From the NCBI GenBank assembly GCA_947501845.1, contig CANMXP010000001.1:558001-622000 (forward strand): a DNA stretch of 64,000 nt, in the 5' to 3' direction. Positions 1-9,203 of the stretch are shown one piece after another. The first letter of the stretch is position 1. Each line of letters begins with the position of its first letter. A program made the position numbers and the translations under genes. Source of the stretch: an uncultured Flavobacteriaceae bacterium. Its GTDB lineage: Bacteria > Bacteroidota > Bacteroidia > Flavobacteriales > Flavobacteriaceae. The notes under the pieces were generated by a model that saw only the letters and a program-made list of their open reading frames with translations, had not been told where the DNA came from and ran no database searches.

Positions 1-363
1 TACAATGATTTAATAGATTTAGTGAAGCTTGTATACCCAGAATACTTTAAATCAAAAACTAATGAGTTAGGATACTATTATGGGATTTATAAAGACAATA
101 AACTTGTTGCTGTAACTGGCGAACGAATGCAAACTAATAAGTTTATAGAAATAAGCGCCGTAATAACACACCCCGATTATACTGGCAGAGGCTACGCAAA
201 ACAACTCATAGCACATACTGTAGAAGGTATATTTAAACAAAATAAGATTCCTTTTTTACATGTAGATCAAACCAATCTAGGACCAATACAGTTGTATAAA
301 AAGCTTGGGTTTACCATCCGAAGAAAATTTAATTTCTGGAAAATAAGTAGTGAAAAGCGTTGA
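1..363 (+). CDS. GNAT-family N-acetyltransferase, 5' end outside window
   Basis: The reading frame is open from base 1 with no stop upstream of the GTG at 22, so this is the C-terminal part of a gene that begins before the window. The visible 120 residues fit the second half of a GNAT fold. A HPDYTGRGYAKQL stretch matches the acetyl-CoA binding motif A (Q/RxxGxG/A). It is followed by FLHVDQTNLGPIQLYKKLGF, the motif B region typical of FR47-like acetyltransferases. It would transfer an acetyl group from acetyl-CoA to an amine; the substrate cannot be read from the sequence. The downstream neighbours are convergent. Confidence 0.85.
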   Translation, partial: YNDLIDLVKLVYPEYFKSKTNELGYYYGIYKDNKLVAVTGERMQTNKFIEISAVITHPDYTGRGYAKQLIAHTVEGIFKQNKIPFLHVDQTNLGPIQLYKKLGFTIRRKFNFWKISSEKR

Positions 364-393
364 AGAAAATAACAATAAAATAGTAAAGTAAAA

Positions 394-1947
394 TTACTGC
401 ATAGCTACATGACTGTATTTGGCATTTATAAGGATACTTTTACCACTTGCCAAACTACCTATAGAGAAGTTAGGAGTATTATGGTTAAGTTTTTTTTGGG
501 GATGACTTACATGCGAACGATTCCCTTTATACTGTAAATTATAATTTACTTTAGGAAGCGAAATAACGGCATTACTATTTTGAATAATAATATTTAAGTT
601 AGAAAAAGCATCATCAATATCTAAAATCTTTAAATCTCCTATATTCCCGTCTATAATTGCACTCCCTAATAAATGTTTTATAGTCGTATTGGAAGAATTC
701 GAATTTAAAACCATTTGTTTAACATGTGTTAGTTTAACATCTTCTGTATAACGAAGATTTAACTCTCCTAAATTCCAATAAGTTACATAAACAGGCGAAT
801 AGGAAGCATTAACGGAAGTAGAACTTCCATTAATGCTGTATGCTGTAAACTTTGTATACGATAAGTCTGCTTCTAAATTATCTACATTAGCAGCAAACTC
901 TATTTCGCCATGTCTAACATTAACCTTTAATTTGGCTTTTTTAGGCATTTTAATTTTAATGGTCTTTTTTACTTTAGAGTTAGATTCTTTACTAACCAAC
1001 CTTTCAATTAAAACTTTTCTCTTTTTTGCCAGCTTTTCCCGTTCTTCGGCATGTCTTTCATGTCTTTCAACAATTTTTTCTCGTATTTTTTCTTGCTGTT
1101 CACGTGTTCTCTCTTGTAACTCATGTTGCCTTTCTTGTAGCGCTCTTTGCCGCTCTGCACGACGTTCCTGAGCTGCTGCTTGCCTTTCCATTTTTTCAGC
1201 AAAGCGCTCGCCCCATTCTTCCATACGCTCTCCGTATTTTTCTTGCCATTCTTCATCAAATTTCTCAGCCCATTCTTCCATTTCATTACCATACTTCTCT
1301 TCCCATTCTTTTCCAAATTTCTCGCCCCATACCTCCATTTTTCTAGCATATTCTTTTCCAAATTTAGATTCGAATTTCTGTGTATATTTCTCCAAATACT
1401 TCTCACCATCCTTTTTATAGGCTTTATAATCGAAATGAATCTCATTCAACCCTTCAGGTAATTCAGGCAATGGAGGAAGTACTGGCATGACAGGCATTTT
1501 AGGGAGCTCTGGCATCTCAGGAAGTTCTGGTATTTCAGGAATTTCTGGTAAGTCTGCCAATTCAAACTTTAGCTCTTCTAATATGGCATGAACGGCCTCA
1601 TCGTCACCTTTCCCTGAGTGATAAACCCAAGTATTTACTCTTGCTCCCTTCGTCGTAATTTCTACTTGCTCTTTTGACGCCTCAACATTAACATCCCAGT
1701 TTTTTAAAACACTTTCTAGTTCTTCTTTACTTAAATCATCACCTTCAATATAAGCTTCTATTTCAATAGCATTTTTATCCCATGTATCAAATACAATATT
1801 GCAGTGGCTTGTATTTAAATCAATAATAACATCTTTGTCTACTTTGATAGATTGTGACACCTTGGTCAACTTTTGCTGTGCTATTAGCCCTCCAGTAATG
1901 AGAAAGCCTAAAGCAAATAATTTGATTTTTATAATTGTCTTGTTCAT
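394..1947 (-). CDS. Secreted protein with proline-rich hinge, long charged helix and DUF4097-like C-terminal domain
   Basis: Third gene of an ECF sigma / anti-sigma operon, 20 bp after the anti-sigma gene. Residues 1-24 form a signal peptide ending in GLIAQQ. A globular part (about 25-125) is followed by a proline-rich hinge made of PEIPELPEMP-type repeats (about 130-160). Next is a roughly 140-residue, almost wholly charged helix with a repeated EKYGxEMEEWxEKF unit that grades into E/R/Q heptads. The C-terminal 180 residues are hydrophobic/Ser/Asn-rich short strands resembling DUF4097-type (putative adhesin) beta-helices, common beside sigma/anti-sigma pairs in Bacteroidota. Function is unknown; a periplasmic or surface role is likely. 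The low-complexity centre also throws long spurious frames on the opposite strand. Confidence 0.75.
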   Translation of the reverse strand: MNKTIIKIKLFALGFLITGGLIAQQKLTKVSQSIKVDKDVIIDLNTSHCNIVFDTWDKNAIEIEAYIEGDDLSKEELESVLKNWDVNVEASKEQVEITTKGARVNTWVYHSGKGDDEAVHAILEELKFELADLPEIPEIPELPEMPELPKMPVMPVLPPLPELPEGLNEIHFDYKAYKKDGEKYLEKYTQKFESKFGKEYARKMEVWGEKFGKEWEEKYGNEMEEWAEKFDEEWQEKYGERMEEWGERFAEKMERQAAAQERRAERQRALQERQHELQERTREQQEKIREKIVERHERHAEEREKLAKKRKVLIERLVSKESNSKVKKTIKIKMPKKAKLKVNVRHGEIEFAANVDNLEADLSYTKFTAYSINGSSTSVNASYSPVYVTYWNLGELNLRYTEDVKLTHVKQMVLNSNSSNTTIKHLLGSAIIDGNIGDLKILDIDDAFSNLNIIIQNSNAVISLPKVNYNLQYKGNRSHVSHPQKKLNHNTPNFSIGSLASGKSILINAKYSHVAMQ

Positions 1948-1967
1948 TTTTTGATTTTTTAGATTGA

Positions 1968-2543
1968 TTATCCTACCTCTTCTGTAACATTATCTGAAGT
2001 ACTTAATGCTTTTAATTGATCCCTTAAACGATACAAAAGGTTTAAACGAAATTTTAAATTATCAATTAATGCATTAACTGTTAACTCACTTGGCCCCGAC
2101 TCGGTTAATTCTGATGACAAACGCTTGTATTCTTTATCCAGCTCATCCAATTGCAGCAAATAGCCATCAAAAAGATCTTTGGTTTCTGGAGTATATTTCA
2201 TTTTAGATAATTCTAAATTAATACTCGCTAAATAATAATCTTCAACTTTTTTAAGACCAGGAGAAATATCTCCAAGAGTTTTTGTTTCAACTGTTCCTTT
2301 TGTAGTCACGACCTCTAAATCTGCTGGTTTATCTACTCGTGGCTGAAAAAACTTAAAGACAGCAGAGCCTAAACCAATAAATAGTACTACACTTGCAGCT
2401 ATGCGCATCCAATTAAATTTAGATTTGCTTACTATCGGCATTACTTTATCTAATTTTTCAAGAAATCTTTCTTGATGATTTTTTGGCATATTTTCATGCG
2501 TCATTTTATCATCTTTAAACAACTCTCTAATATCTCGTGCCAT
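1968..2543 (-). CDS. Putative membrane anti-sigma factor
   Basis: A 191-residue protein with a hydrophilic N-terminal cytoplasmic part (about 1-44), one transmembrane segment (about 45-65, RIAASVVLFIGLGSAVFKFF) and a mostly helical periplasmic tail rich in Leu, Glu and Lys. Its start overlaps the end of the upstream ECF sigma gene by 17 bp, which suggests translational coupling. The order sigma, single-pass membrane protein, secreted protein is the standard Bacteroidota ECF/anti-sigma arrangement, so the N-terminal part most likely holds the sigma factor at the membrane. No zinc-binding HxxxCxxC motif is visible. The role is inferred from topology and context rather than from a recognised domain. 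Confidence 0.7.
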   Translation of the reverse strand: MARDIRELFKDDKMTHENMPKNHQERFLEKLDKVMPIVSKSKFNWMRIAASVVLFIGLGSAVFKFFQPRVDKPADLEVVTTKGTVETKTLGDISPGLKKVEDYYLASINLELSKMKYTPETKDLFDGYLLQLDELDKEYKRLSSELTESGPSELTVNALIDNLKFRLNLLYRLRDQLKALSTSDNVTEEVG

Positions 2544-3078
2544 CTTTTTTAAGTGTTAACAGTTCTTGTAATTTTCTTTTACCTCTAGATAATTGCGTTC
2601 TTGATGCCACTTCAGAAATATTTAAAATCTCTGAAATTTCTTGATGATCATAGCCTTCTATTAAATAAAGCATCACAACATATTGATACTTATCTGGTAA
2701 TTTATTAATAGCCATTTTTACATCGCTTAACGTTATTGCATCATCTACTAACCATTTGTCATCATGAGTTGTATCAACCACTTTTAGGTGCACCTCTTCT
2801 AACTCAACAAGTTCTTGTTTTTTAGATTTTAAGAAGTCAATACTCTTATTAATAACAATACGTTTTAACCAAGCACCAAAAGTAACCTCTGCTTTATATT
2901 GATCCAGTTTAATAAAAGCCTTTAAAAAAGCTTCTTGCACCACATCTTCAGCTTCAGCAGCATCTTTTAAAAACCGTTTAGCAACAATATACATCCCATC
3001 ACAGTACTGATTGTATAACTGTAATTGTGCTTTCCGATTGTTTTGTTTACATTGTTCAATAATGTCAACTTGAAACAT
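2527..3078 (-). CDS. RNA polymerase ECF-type sigma-70 factor
   Basis: The 183 residues contain both domains of an ECF sigma factor. Sigma region 2 lies at about 10-80 (DAAEAEDVVQEAFLKAF is the region 2.2/2.3 signature). Sigma region 4 lies at about 120-175, with the helix-turn-helix HQEISEILNISEVASRTQLS. It would direct RNA polymerase to a small regulon, usually including its own operon. It is first in a three-gene operon with a membrane anti-sigma factor and a secreted protein of unknown function, so it probably answers an envelope signal. No promoter could be assigned with confidence upstream. Confidence 0.95.
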   Translation of the reverse strand: MFQVDIIEQCKQNNRKAQLQLYNQYCDGMYIVAKRFLKDAAEAEDVVQEAFLKAFIKLDQYKAEVTFGAWLKRIVINKSIDFLKSKKQELVELEEVHLKVVDTTHDDKWLVDDAITLSDVKMAINKLPDKYQYVVMLYLIEGYDHQEISEILNISEVASRTQLSRGKRKLQELLTLKKDGTRY

Positions 3079-3253
3079 GCTAATTTTACTTTTGGTAATA
3101 AGTTAGTTCGTTTAAAAGACGATAAAAAAAATGCAGTGTGGCAAAAAAAAATATTTTTTCTAGTTTTAAATAAGAAAACTTAAAAAATCTGCGTTAACAT
3201 TATTAATAATCATTACTTTTTAAAGTATATTTATACCCTTTAAAATTCTCTAT

Positions 3254-3808
3254 ATGAACACCTTCTTAAAGCGTATATTAGTTCTTTTATCCGTAGTAGC
3301 CTTGGGGTTATTTTTATATTCTTTTTTTGTTGAAAATATTTTTTCGCAACGTTTAAGTCCTAAAGATACTGTAGAATTTAAACTTAATGATTTAAAACTT
3401 GAAGTGTTTTACAATAGACCTTCTAAAAAAAATAGAGCTGTTTTTGGGGCTTTAGTGCCTTTTAATCAAGTATGGCGTACTGGAGCTAATGAAGCCACTA
3501 CTTTTGAAACCAACCAAACTCTTGATGTGCAAGGCATGCCGTTGCCTGTTGGGAAATACACGCTTTGGACAGTTCCAAAAGATACTACTTGGACAGTTAT
3601 ATTTAATTCCAAACAATACCCATGGGGTGTAGATTCTGATATGAAACCTATGTGGGACCCTAATTACGATGTTTTAAACATTGAAGTTCCTGTACAGAAA
3701 TTATCATCTACAGTAGAGCAGTTTACTATTGCTTTCGATAATTCTACCGACAATTTATTTTTAACCATGGCATGGGATGATGTAAAGGTTTCTTTACCTC
3801 TCAAATAA
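3254..3808 (+). CDS. DUF2911 domain protein, membrane-anchored or exported
   Basis: The 184-residue protein has an N-terminal hydrophobic segment (about 8-30), which is an uncleaved anchor or signal peptide. It is followed by a DUF2911 domain recognisable from VFYNRPSKKNRAVFGALVPF, VWRTGANEATTF, LPVGKYTLWTVP and NSKQYPWG. DUF2911 proteins are widespread in Bacteroidota and have no established function. It is monocistronic, transcribed away from the sigma operon, with meaB following 69 bp downstream on the same strand. The intergenic region upstream contains TATATTTA, one base from the TAnnTTTG promoter element, but no clear partner box. Confidence 0.9.
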   Translation: MNTFLKRILVLLSVVALGLFLYSFFVENIFSQRLSPKDTVEFKLNDLKLEVFYNRPSKKNRAVFGALVPFNQVWRTGANEATTFETNQTLDVQGMPLPVGKYTLWTVPKDTTWTVIFNSKQYPWGVDSDMKPMWDPNYDVLNIEVPVQKLSSTVEQFTIAFDNSTDNLFLTMAWDDVKVSLPLK

Positions 3809-3877
3809 GTTTTTAACCAGTAGCTACTTAGATTTATAAAAATGAAAGTCGTAAATTAGATAAACATTTGGTTATTC

Positions 3878-4951
3878 GTGGCAAAAGAAAAAAAATCTGC
3901 ACTTAAGGAAAAAAAAGGTGTTTCAATTTCTGAAATCACCAATCAATCTACCATAAAAACAATTAAAGAGAAACGGAGAGCTGCAATTAATACAGACGCT
4001 TTAGTAGCTTCTATTTTAAAAAAAGATATTACGGCATTAAGTAGAGCCATTACTTTGGTTGAAAGCAAAAATCCGACGCATTTAAAAAAAGCGAATGCTA
4101 TAATAAAAGCATGTTTGCCACATGCCAATAAATCTGTTCGTATAGGCATTACTGGTGTTCCAGGCGTTGGAAAAAGTACTTTTATAGAAACCTTTGGTAA
4201 ACATATTACTTCAAAAGGAAAACGCATTGCCGTACTGGCTATAGACCCTAGTAGTTCACTTACAAAAGGTAGCATTTTAGGTGATAAGACCAGAATGGAA
4301 GATTTGGTAAAAAATAACAATGCTTTTATACGTCCGTCTGCTTCTGGAGATTCATTAGGCGGTGTCGCCAGAAAAACCAGGGAAGCTATTATTTTATGCG
4401 AAGCTGCTGGCTTTGATGTTATCATTATTGAAACCGTAGGTGTTGGCCAAAGTGAAACAACAGTTCATAGCATGGTCGATTTCTTTCTGTTATTGAAATT
4501 AGCTGGTGCTGGCGATGAACTACAAGGAATAAAGCGAGGTATCATAGAAATGGCGGATGCTATTGCTATCAACAAAGCCGATGGTGATAATTTAAAACGG
4601 GCAAAACTTGCAAAAATAGAGTTTAACAGAGCACTTCACCTCTACCCTGAAAAATCTTCCAATTGGCAGCCTAAAGTAACTGTTTGTAGTGCCATTAAAA
4701 ATGAAGGCATCGATACCATCTGGGAATTGATTTTAGATTATATCGCTATGACTTCTAAAAACAATTACTTTCATGAAAAACGAAATGAGCAAAACAAATT
4801 TTGGCTTATTCAAACTATTGAAGAGCAATTGAAAATTGATTTTTTCAACCGTTCAAAAATTAAAAAAGAACTAAAAAATCAATTATTGCTTATAGAAACC
4901 AATCAAACAACACCTTTTGCTGCTGCTGATTATTTATTGGGTTTAGGTTAG
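3878..4951 (+). CDS. meaB: Methylmalonyl-CoA mutase-associated GTPase MeaB (ArgK family)
   Basis: The 357 residues match the MeaB/ArgK G3E P-loop GTPase family. Walker A is GVPGVGKS (about 93-100), followed by VLAIDPSS, a GDKTRMEDL switch, IIETVGVGQSE (switch II) and NKADGDN (the NKxD guanine motif). MeaB loads and protects adenosylcobalamin-dependent methylmalonyl-CoA mutase, gating cofactor delivery and rescuing the inactivated enzyme. The mutase subunits are not in this window. The start is a GTG at 3878 (AKEKKSALKEKKG); the roughly 40-residue Lys-rich N-terminal extension before the conserved core is typical of the family in flavobacteria. It is convergent with a lipoprotein gene. Confidence 0.93.
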   Translation: MAKEKKSALKEKKGVSISEITNQSTIKTIKEKRRAAINTDALVASILKKDITALSRAITLVESKNPTHLKKANAIIKACLPHANKSVRIGITGVPGVGKSTFIETFGKHITSKGKRIAVLAIDPSSSLTKGSILGDKTRMEDLVKNNNAFIRPSASGDSLGGVARKTREAIILCEAAGFDVIIIETVGVGQSETTVHSMVDFFLLLKLAGAGDELQGIKRGIIEMADAIAINKADGDNLKRAKLAKIEFNRALHLYPEKSSNWQPKVTVCSAIKNEGIDTIWELILDYIAMTSKNNYFHEKRNEQNKFWLIQTIEEQLKIDFFNRSKIKKELKNQLLLIETNQTTPFAAADYLLGLG

Positions 4952-4974
4952 CAAAATATCAATATTAAATAAAA

Positions 4975-5006
4975 AGGCCTAAATAGCATAACCATTATCC
5001 AGGCCT
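4975..5006 (-). terminator. Probable terminator of the 5070-6239 gene
   Basis: Two AGGCCT arms (4975-4980 and 5001-5006) can pair around a 20-nt loop. Read on the minus strand the second arm runs into TTTTTATTT. It lies 64 bp beyond the stop codon of the minus-strand lipoprotein gene. The stem is short, so the call is moderate. Confidence 0.4.
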
Positions 5007-5069
5007 AAGAGATTAATCTTTGCTATTAATTCTCAACACATAATAACCTAACAGGCTATTTTAAACTAT

Positions 5070-6239
5070 TTATTTAACAATTTTTGATGTCACTGTTACC
5101 TTTGCTGACTCAAATAAATCATCGCTACCATTATCTTGAAATATTTTGGTGTAGAAAACAGCAGTTGTTTTATAAGTACCTTCTGGATAATATGATGCAG
5201 ATACCTGTACATTTACATTGGCACTTTCACCAGGAATTAACCCGCCACTAGGAAGATTTCTTTCTACAGTTATAGCTTTAAAAGTAATTCCTCCTTCTGG
5301 ATCTACATCTTCATAAGTCGTTGTTTTTTGAAAATTAATTTTATGGTTCCCTTGATTAATCCACTTTGTAACATTTGGAAAATATCTAAACGCTCCTTCT
5401 GTAGCATCAGGAGTTGTAACAGATACCGTTTCTATTTTAACTGGATTAACAACATCTACAATAACTCCAATTAGTTTCACTTCTTCATTGTTTTTGTCCT
5501 TAATTGCTAATAAAAACTCCTTAGGATATTCAAAATCAAAACTAGTATCTCCTTCTGGAAATGCCACGTTCATATCTACAGGTGCAATAGAAGTATCTTG
5601 GCTATAATACAAATTCGACCCTTCGTAGGCAACGGTTGGCACTAAATTGGTAAAATCGGTTCCTACAGGCACTAAAAGGTAAATTTTTTCATAACTGATA
5701 TTAACATCTGCTCTTTTAGAAATTGTAACATCATTAGGCAAACTTGGGTTTTTACTTTTCTCAAATGTAAAACCTGTTAGTTTTAAAGTCTCAGGAACTG
5801 GTGGCAGCTCCTTAACAATACTAACATTATAATGCAGCAATGCTTCTTTATTACCTGTAGCTGTACTAATAGTAAATACATGTACTTTTTCGTTTTCAAA
5901 AGATAATGCTACATCAATACCTGGCGATATACTAAATTTGCTTAAATTAAGCTCTTCAGATGTGATAGCTGCTCTTATATCTTCTAAAGAAGTAACAGTA
6001 CTTGGAACTGTAATTTTTATTTCCCCATAGGTAACTTCTTTATTCTCTGTAATAACTGGATCTGTAATGTCTACGCTTATGCTCTGTATTCCTAATAAAG
6101 GAAAATTCGAAAGCTTGGCTTCTTCAATACTAACCTCTTGAGGGGTATTGGTGCTTTCATCACTAGAATCACAACTCATCATGAAAATAATAGTGAACAA
6201 TAAGATTCCTATACTTTGTAATTTAAAAGTTCTTTTCAT
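5070..6239 (-). CDS. Secreted lipoprotein of unknown function, paralogue of the 9279-10481 product
   Basis: The 389-residue lipoprotein has signal peptide and lipobox ending in MMSC-DSSDES. The rest is predicted beta-rich. It and the product of 9279-10481 align along their length: both carry the LKLTGFTFEKSKN..LP.D stretch, a (Y/A)IYLLVP.GT...LVPT block and a C-terminal WINQGNHKI / WINKGNHPI block. The repeated LxGFxFEKxxN modules resemble DUF5018-type Bacteroidota lipoproteins, but that assignment is weak. The pair brackets a histidine kinase / LytTR regulator operon, and both promoters carry the same triple direct repeat. They are therefore probably outputs of that two-component system. An envelope or extracellular binding role is inferred. 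Confidence 0.75.
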   Translation of the reverse strand: MKRTFKLQSIGILLFTIIFMMSCDSSDESTNTPQEVSIEEAKLSNFPLLGIQSISVDITDPVITENKEVTYGEIKITVPSTVTSLEDIRAAITSEELNLSKFSISPGIDVALSFENEKVHVFTISTATGNKEALLHYNVSIVKELPPVPETLKLTGFTFEKSKNPSLPNDVTISKRADVNISYEKIYLLVPVGTDFTNLVPTVAYEGSNLYYSQDTSIAPVDMNVAFPEGDTSFDFEYPKEFLLAIKDKNNEEVKLIGVIVDVVNPVKIETVSVTTPDATEGAFRYFPNVTKWINQGNHKINFQKTTTYEDVDPEGGITFKAITVERNLPSGGLIPGESANVNVQVSASYYPEGTYKTTAVFYTKIFQDNGSDDLFESAKVTVTSKIVK

Positions 6240-6263
6240 TAATTTTTTATTTAATTTTTGGAG

Positions 6264-6349
6264 TAAACTTATACTATCTCTATAGTATTTCTAAATTAAC
6301 ATGGTGAATCTATCTACTTTTGTGGTAAATAAGCTTAAATAACTGGTGA
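6264..6349 (-). promoter_or_regulatory. Promoter with triple 21-bp-spaced operator repeat (LytTR-like)
   Basis: On the minus strand, TCACCA (6349-6344), TTACCA (6328-6323) and TCACCA (6307-6302) lie exactly 21 bp apart. The promoter-proximal copy is followed after 30 nt by TAAGTTTA (6271-6264), one base from the Bacteroidota -7 box TAnnTTTG. The same arrangement precedes the paralogue (10500-10585). Two-turn-spaced direct repeats are the usual binding pattern of LytTR regulators, and a LytTR gene lies between the two paralogues. Confidence 0.7.
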
Positions 6350-6368
6350 GTTAATATACTTTTCGTAG

Positions 6369-8306
6369 TTATGAAGCCATACTAAATGTAATCGTGTAAC
6401 ATACGCCTGGGTTAGAAATTATTTCTACAGAACCTTTTATTTGTTTTGTCAATCCCTGAATAAGCTGCATACCTAAGGATTGATAATTTTCCACCTCAAA
6501 ATTCTCTGGAAAACCAACTCCTGTATCTTCAATGGTAAGTACACATTTGTCTTCATTTTTTGAAGCTTTTATACTTATATTACCGCTTGTTTGATCCTGA
6601 AATGCATATTTAATACTGTTAGCTATTATTTCATTGACAATTAAGCCACAAGGTACTAGACGGTCCATACCAAGATCTATATTATCTATATCTGTAGTTA
6701 TCGTTATATTTTGTTCTGGAAGGGCGTAACTTGTATTAAAATAGCTTAGTAAATTATCAAGATAGGTTTGTAAATTAATGAGTGACAAATTACTGGACTT
6801 ATATAACCTTTCATGTATAATAGACATGGCTTGTATTTTATCCTGAATTTCCTGTAAGACTTCTGAAGCGCTTTTATGATTACCAAACTTATATTGAAGT
6901 CTCAATAAACTCGATACAATCTGTAAATTATTTTTTACTCTATGGTGGACTTCTTTTAATAATATTTCACGATCTTTTAGGGTTTGAGATACAATCTTAT
7001 TCTTCTCTTCCAGAATTTTATTGTTTGTCAGCTTATTTTTATAGGCAAAGAATAGTGTTAATAAAATGATTGCTAACGCAGTCAACCCAATTATTAATAT
7101 ATTTTGTGCCGTACTTTGGTTCTTATTTTCTAAAGCTTTTATCTGATTTTCTTTAGTTAGAAACAAGATTTCTTTTTCTTTATTTTCTAAATCAAATTTA
7201 GCTTGTACTTCCTTGAGTTGCTTATCTTTCTTTATAGTAAATAAAGAATCTTGAACCTTATTGTATTTTAATACGTACTCGTAACTCTTCTTATAATCAT
7301 TTTTTCTGTCCTCATATTCATACAATGCCTTATATACTTTTGATAATTGAGGTAAAGCTTTCGATTTTAAAGCAACAGAAAGCGCTTTATCATAATGTAA
7401 TTGAGCTTCCTTAGTATTATTAAGTTTTTCATATATGTTAGCAAGTGTTAAGTATGTTAGGGTATTGTCTTGCGTATATCCTGATTCTAAACGCATTTTT
7501 AATACTTTTTTTGAATACACTAATGCTTGTTTAAAATCTTTTTCATCTATATTTATTTGAGATAAATTGCTTAAAACAGATATAATAATTTTTGAAATGT
7601 TTGCCTTTTCTGCAATATCCAGAGCTTCTTTTAACACATTTTTAGCCTTAGAGAACTTTTTTTGTCTCATATACATTTCGGCAACAGCCCCTAAAATATG
7701 CGATCTTAGTTCGTCATTGCCTGTCTTTTTCAAAATTTCTAACGATCTATTATAATATAACAAACCATTATCATCATCTTTTAATCGACATGAATATAAA
7801 GACCCCATGTTACCAACTATACCTGCAATAAGACTTTCTTCATTATGTTTTTCAAAAATTTTAAGTGCCTTTAGGTAAAAATCGAGTGCCTCGTTGTAGT
7901 CACCCATTTTTATATGAGTCACTCCAATATTTTGATAACATTTACCTATTCCTAATTCGTAACCCATCTCTTCAGCCACTTTTAATGTTTTTTTATAATA
8001 AAACATTGCTTTGGCATGTTCGGACCTATCATTATGGAAGTACCCAAGATTTAAATAAAAAAAACCAGTGTTTTTACTATTCTCTCCTTTTACCAGCTCT
8101 AGCCCACTATTTGCATAATCAATAGCTTTATCTACGCTTATTTTACTATATGTATCAACCAATTGCTTATATATCTCAATTTTTTCTTTCTTGGAAGCAT
8201 TGGCTAATTTGTGCTCTAAACTATCGGTTTGTGCAATCGATGAAACGTAAAAAAATAAGAAAAAGGAATAAAAAAAATGTTTAAAAAAAAGTAAAGTTTT
8301 CTTCAT
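6369..8306 (-). CDS. TPR-containing sensor histidine kinase (HisKA_2 family)
   Basis: The 645 residues comprise a signal peptide (about 1-25, ending SIAQ) and tetratricopeptide repeats in the periplasmic region (about 40-350). A linker helix, one transmembrane segment (about 400-420) and a cytoplasmic HisKA_2 dimerisation domain follow, with phospho-acceptor motif EVHHRVKNNLQ near residue 453. The HATPase domain has VNEIIANSIKYAF (N box), DTGVGFP (G1) and SLGMQLI (G2). Autophosphorylated at the His, it would pass phosphate to the LytTR response regulator encoded 1 bp upstream in the same operon. The TPR array suggests sensing through protein contact in the periplasm, perhaps with the flanking lipoproteins; that is inference. 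Confidence 0.92.
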   Translation of the reverse strand: MKKTLLFFKHFFYSFFLFFYVSSIAQTDSLEHKLANASKKEKIEIYKQLVDTYSKISVDKAIDYANSGLELVKGENSKNTGFFYLNLGYFHNDRSEHAKAMFYYKKTLKVAEEMGYELGIGKCYQNIGVTHIKMGDYNEALDFYLKALKIFEKHNEESLIAGIVGNMGSLYSCRLKDDDNGLLYYNRSLEILKKTGNDELRSHILGAVAEMYMRQKKFSKAKNVLKEALDIAEKANISKIIISVLSNLSQINIDEKDFKQALVYSKKVLKMRLESGYTQDNTLTYLTLANIYEKLNNTKEAQLHYDKALSVALKSKALPQLSKVYKALYEYEDRKNDYKKSYEYVLKYNKVQDSLFTIKKDKQLKEVQAKFDLENKEKEILFLTKENQIKALENKNQSTAQNILIIGLTALAIILLTLFFAYKNKLTNNKILEEKNKIVSQTLKDREILLKEVHHRVKNNLQIVSSLLRLQYKFGNHKSASEVLQEIQDKIQAMSIIHERLYKSSNLSLINLQTYLDNLLSYFNTSYALPEQNITITTDIDNIDLGMDRLVPCGLIVNEIIANSIKYAFQDQTSGNISIKASKNEDKCVLTIEDTGVGFPENFEVENYQSLGMQLIQGLTKQIKGSVEIISNPGVCYTITFSMAS

Positions 8307-8307
8307 A

Positions 8308-9045
8308 TTATAAAATATCTAATCGTTCTAGTAATTGGCTTTTATATGCTTTACTTATGGGAATTCTGTGCCCATTAATAAAAACAAACCTGTTCTCTAT
8401 TTTTTCTATTTTATCTAAAGCAACCATATAAGACCTGTGAATTCTTAAAAACTTATCTTGTGGTGCTTTTTCATAGAATTCTTTTAAAAACATATTTGCC
8501 AAGATTTTTTTATCCTTAGTAATAATTTGGGTATAGTTATCCATAGCTTCTACCCACAAAATTTTATTTACCTTAACACTAATAAGCTGTGATTTATCCT
8601 TTACAAATATGGTTTCAGATATTTTGTCATTAGGGATTGTACTTTCCTGCTTATTGTTTTCAAGATGCTTTTGCAATGCTATTTCTACTGTAAAAGACAA
8701 TTCCCTTGTATTAAAAGGTTTTAGTAAAAAGGCAAAAGGTCTAGATTTTAAGGCTTTTTTAAATGTATGATCATCACCATAAGCGGTCAAGAAAACAATA
8801 GGAATTCTATATCTATCATAAATATCTTTGGCTGTTACTATTCCATTTTTTTCTCCAGAAATATTAATATCCATAATAACAATATCTGGTGTGGCTTCCT
8901 CAGCATACATCATGGCTTCATTATAACAGTTCGCTATTCCTACAATATCATACCCCACTTTTTTTAAACTAGTTTTAATATCTAATGCAATAGAAAATTC
9001 GTCTTCAACGATTAATACTTTTTTATTATCAATTACCATAAACAC
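8308..9045 (-). CDS. Response regulator, receiver plus LytTR DNA-binding domain
   Basis: The 245 residues start with a receiver domain (about 8-125). Acidic pocket VEDE, phospho-acceptor Asp59 in DIVIMDINISG, Thr in VFLTAYG and Lys in FLLKPF are all present. A LytTR domain follows (about 145-243), recognisable from ILWVEAMDNYTQIIT and FLRIHRSYMVALDKIE. LytTR proteins bind direct repeats of about 9 bp spaced two helical turns apart. It is the first gene of a two-gene operon with its TPR kinase. Exactly such repeats occur upstream of both flanking lipoprotein genes. No copy was found in front of this operon itself, so autoregulation is not supported. Confidence 0.95.
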   Translation of the reverse strand: MFMVIDNKKVLIVEDEFSIALDIKTSLKKVGYDIVGIANCYNEAMMYAEEATPDIVIMDINISGEKNGIVTAKDIYDRYRIPIVFLTAYGDDHTFKKALKSRPFAFLLKPFNTRELSFTVEIALQKHLENNKQESTIPNDKISETIFVKDKSQLISVKVNKILWVEAMDNYTQIITKDKKILANMFLKEFYEKAPQDKFLRIHRSYMVALDKIEKIENRFVFINGHRIPISKAYKSQLLERLDIL

Positions 9046-9203
9046 ATTTTAGATTTAGCTAAACTGAAAACTACAAAAAAGCATTAATATTGTATGCATT
9101 AATGAAACCTATCTATGAAATGTTGACCTAATAATCCAGTCAATATTCCATATCTACATATTATTAAAAATACCAGAATATAATAATATGACACACATCA
9201 TAA

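Noticed and set aside
833-1461. Several open frames on the plus strand and in other frames opposite the secreted coiled-coil gene
   Set aside because: They mirror the low-complexity Glu/Lys repeat of the minus-strand gene (giving Phe/Leu/Pro/Ser-rich nonsense) and have no family features.
3943-4425. 160-codon minus-strand frame inside meaB
   Set aside because: It is antisense to a strongly conserved GTPase gene and has no start context or recognisable domain.
9081-9103. GCATTAAT direct repeat with 15-bp period upstream of the response regulator gene
   Set aside because: Period and distance do not match the 21-bp operators, no TAnnTTTG box follows at the right place, and AT-rich DNA makes such repeats common.
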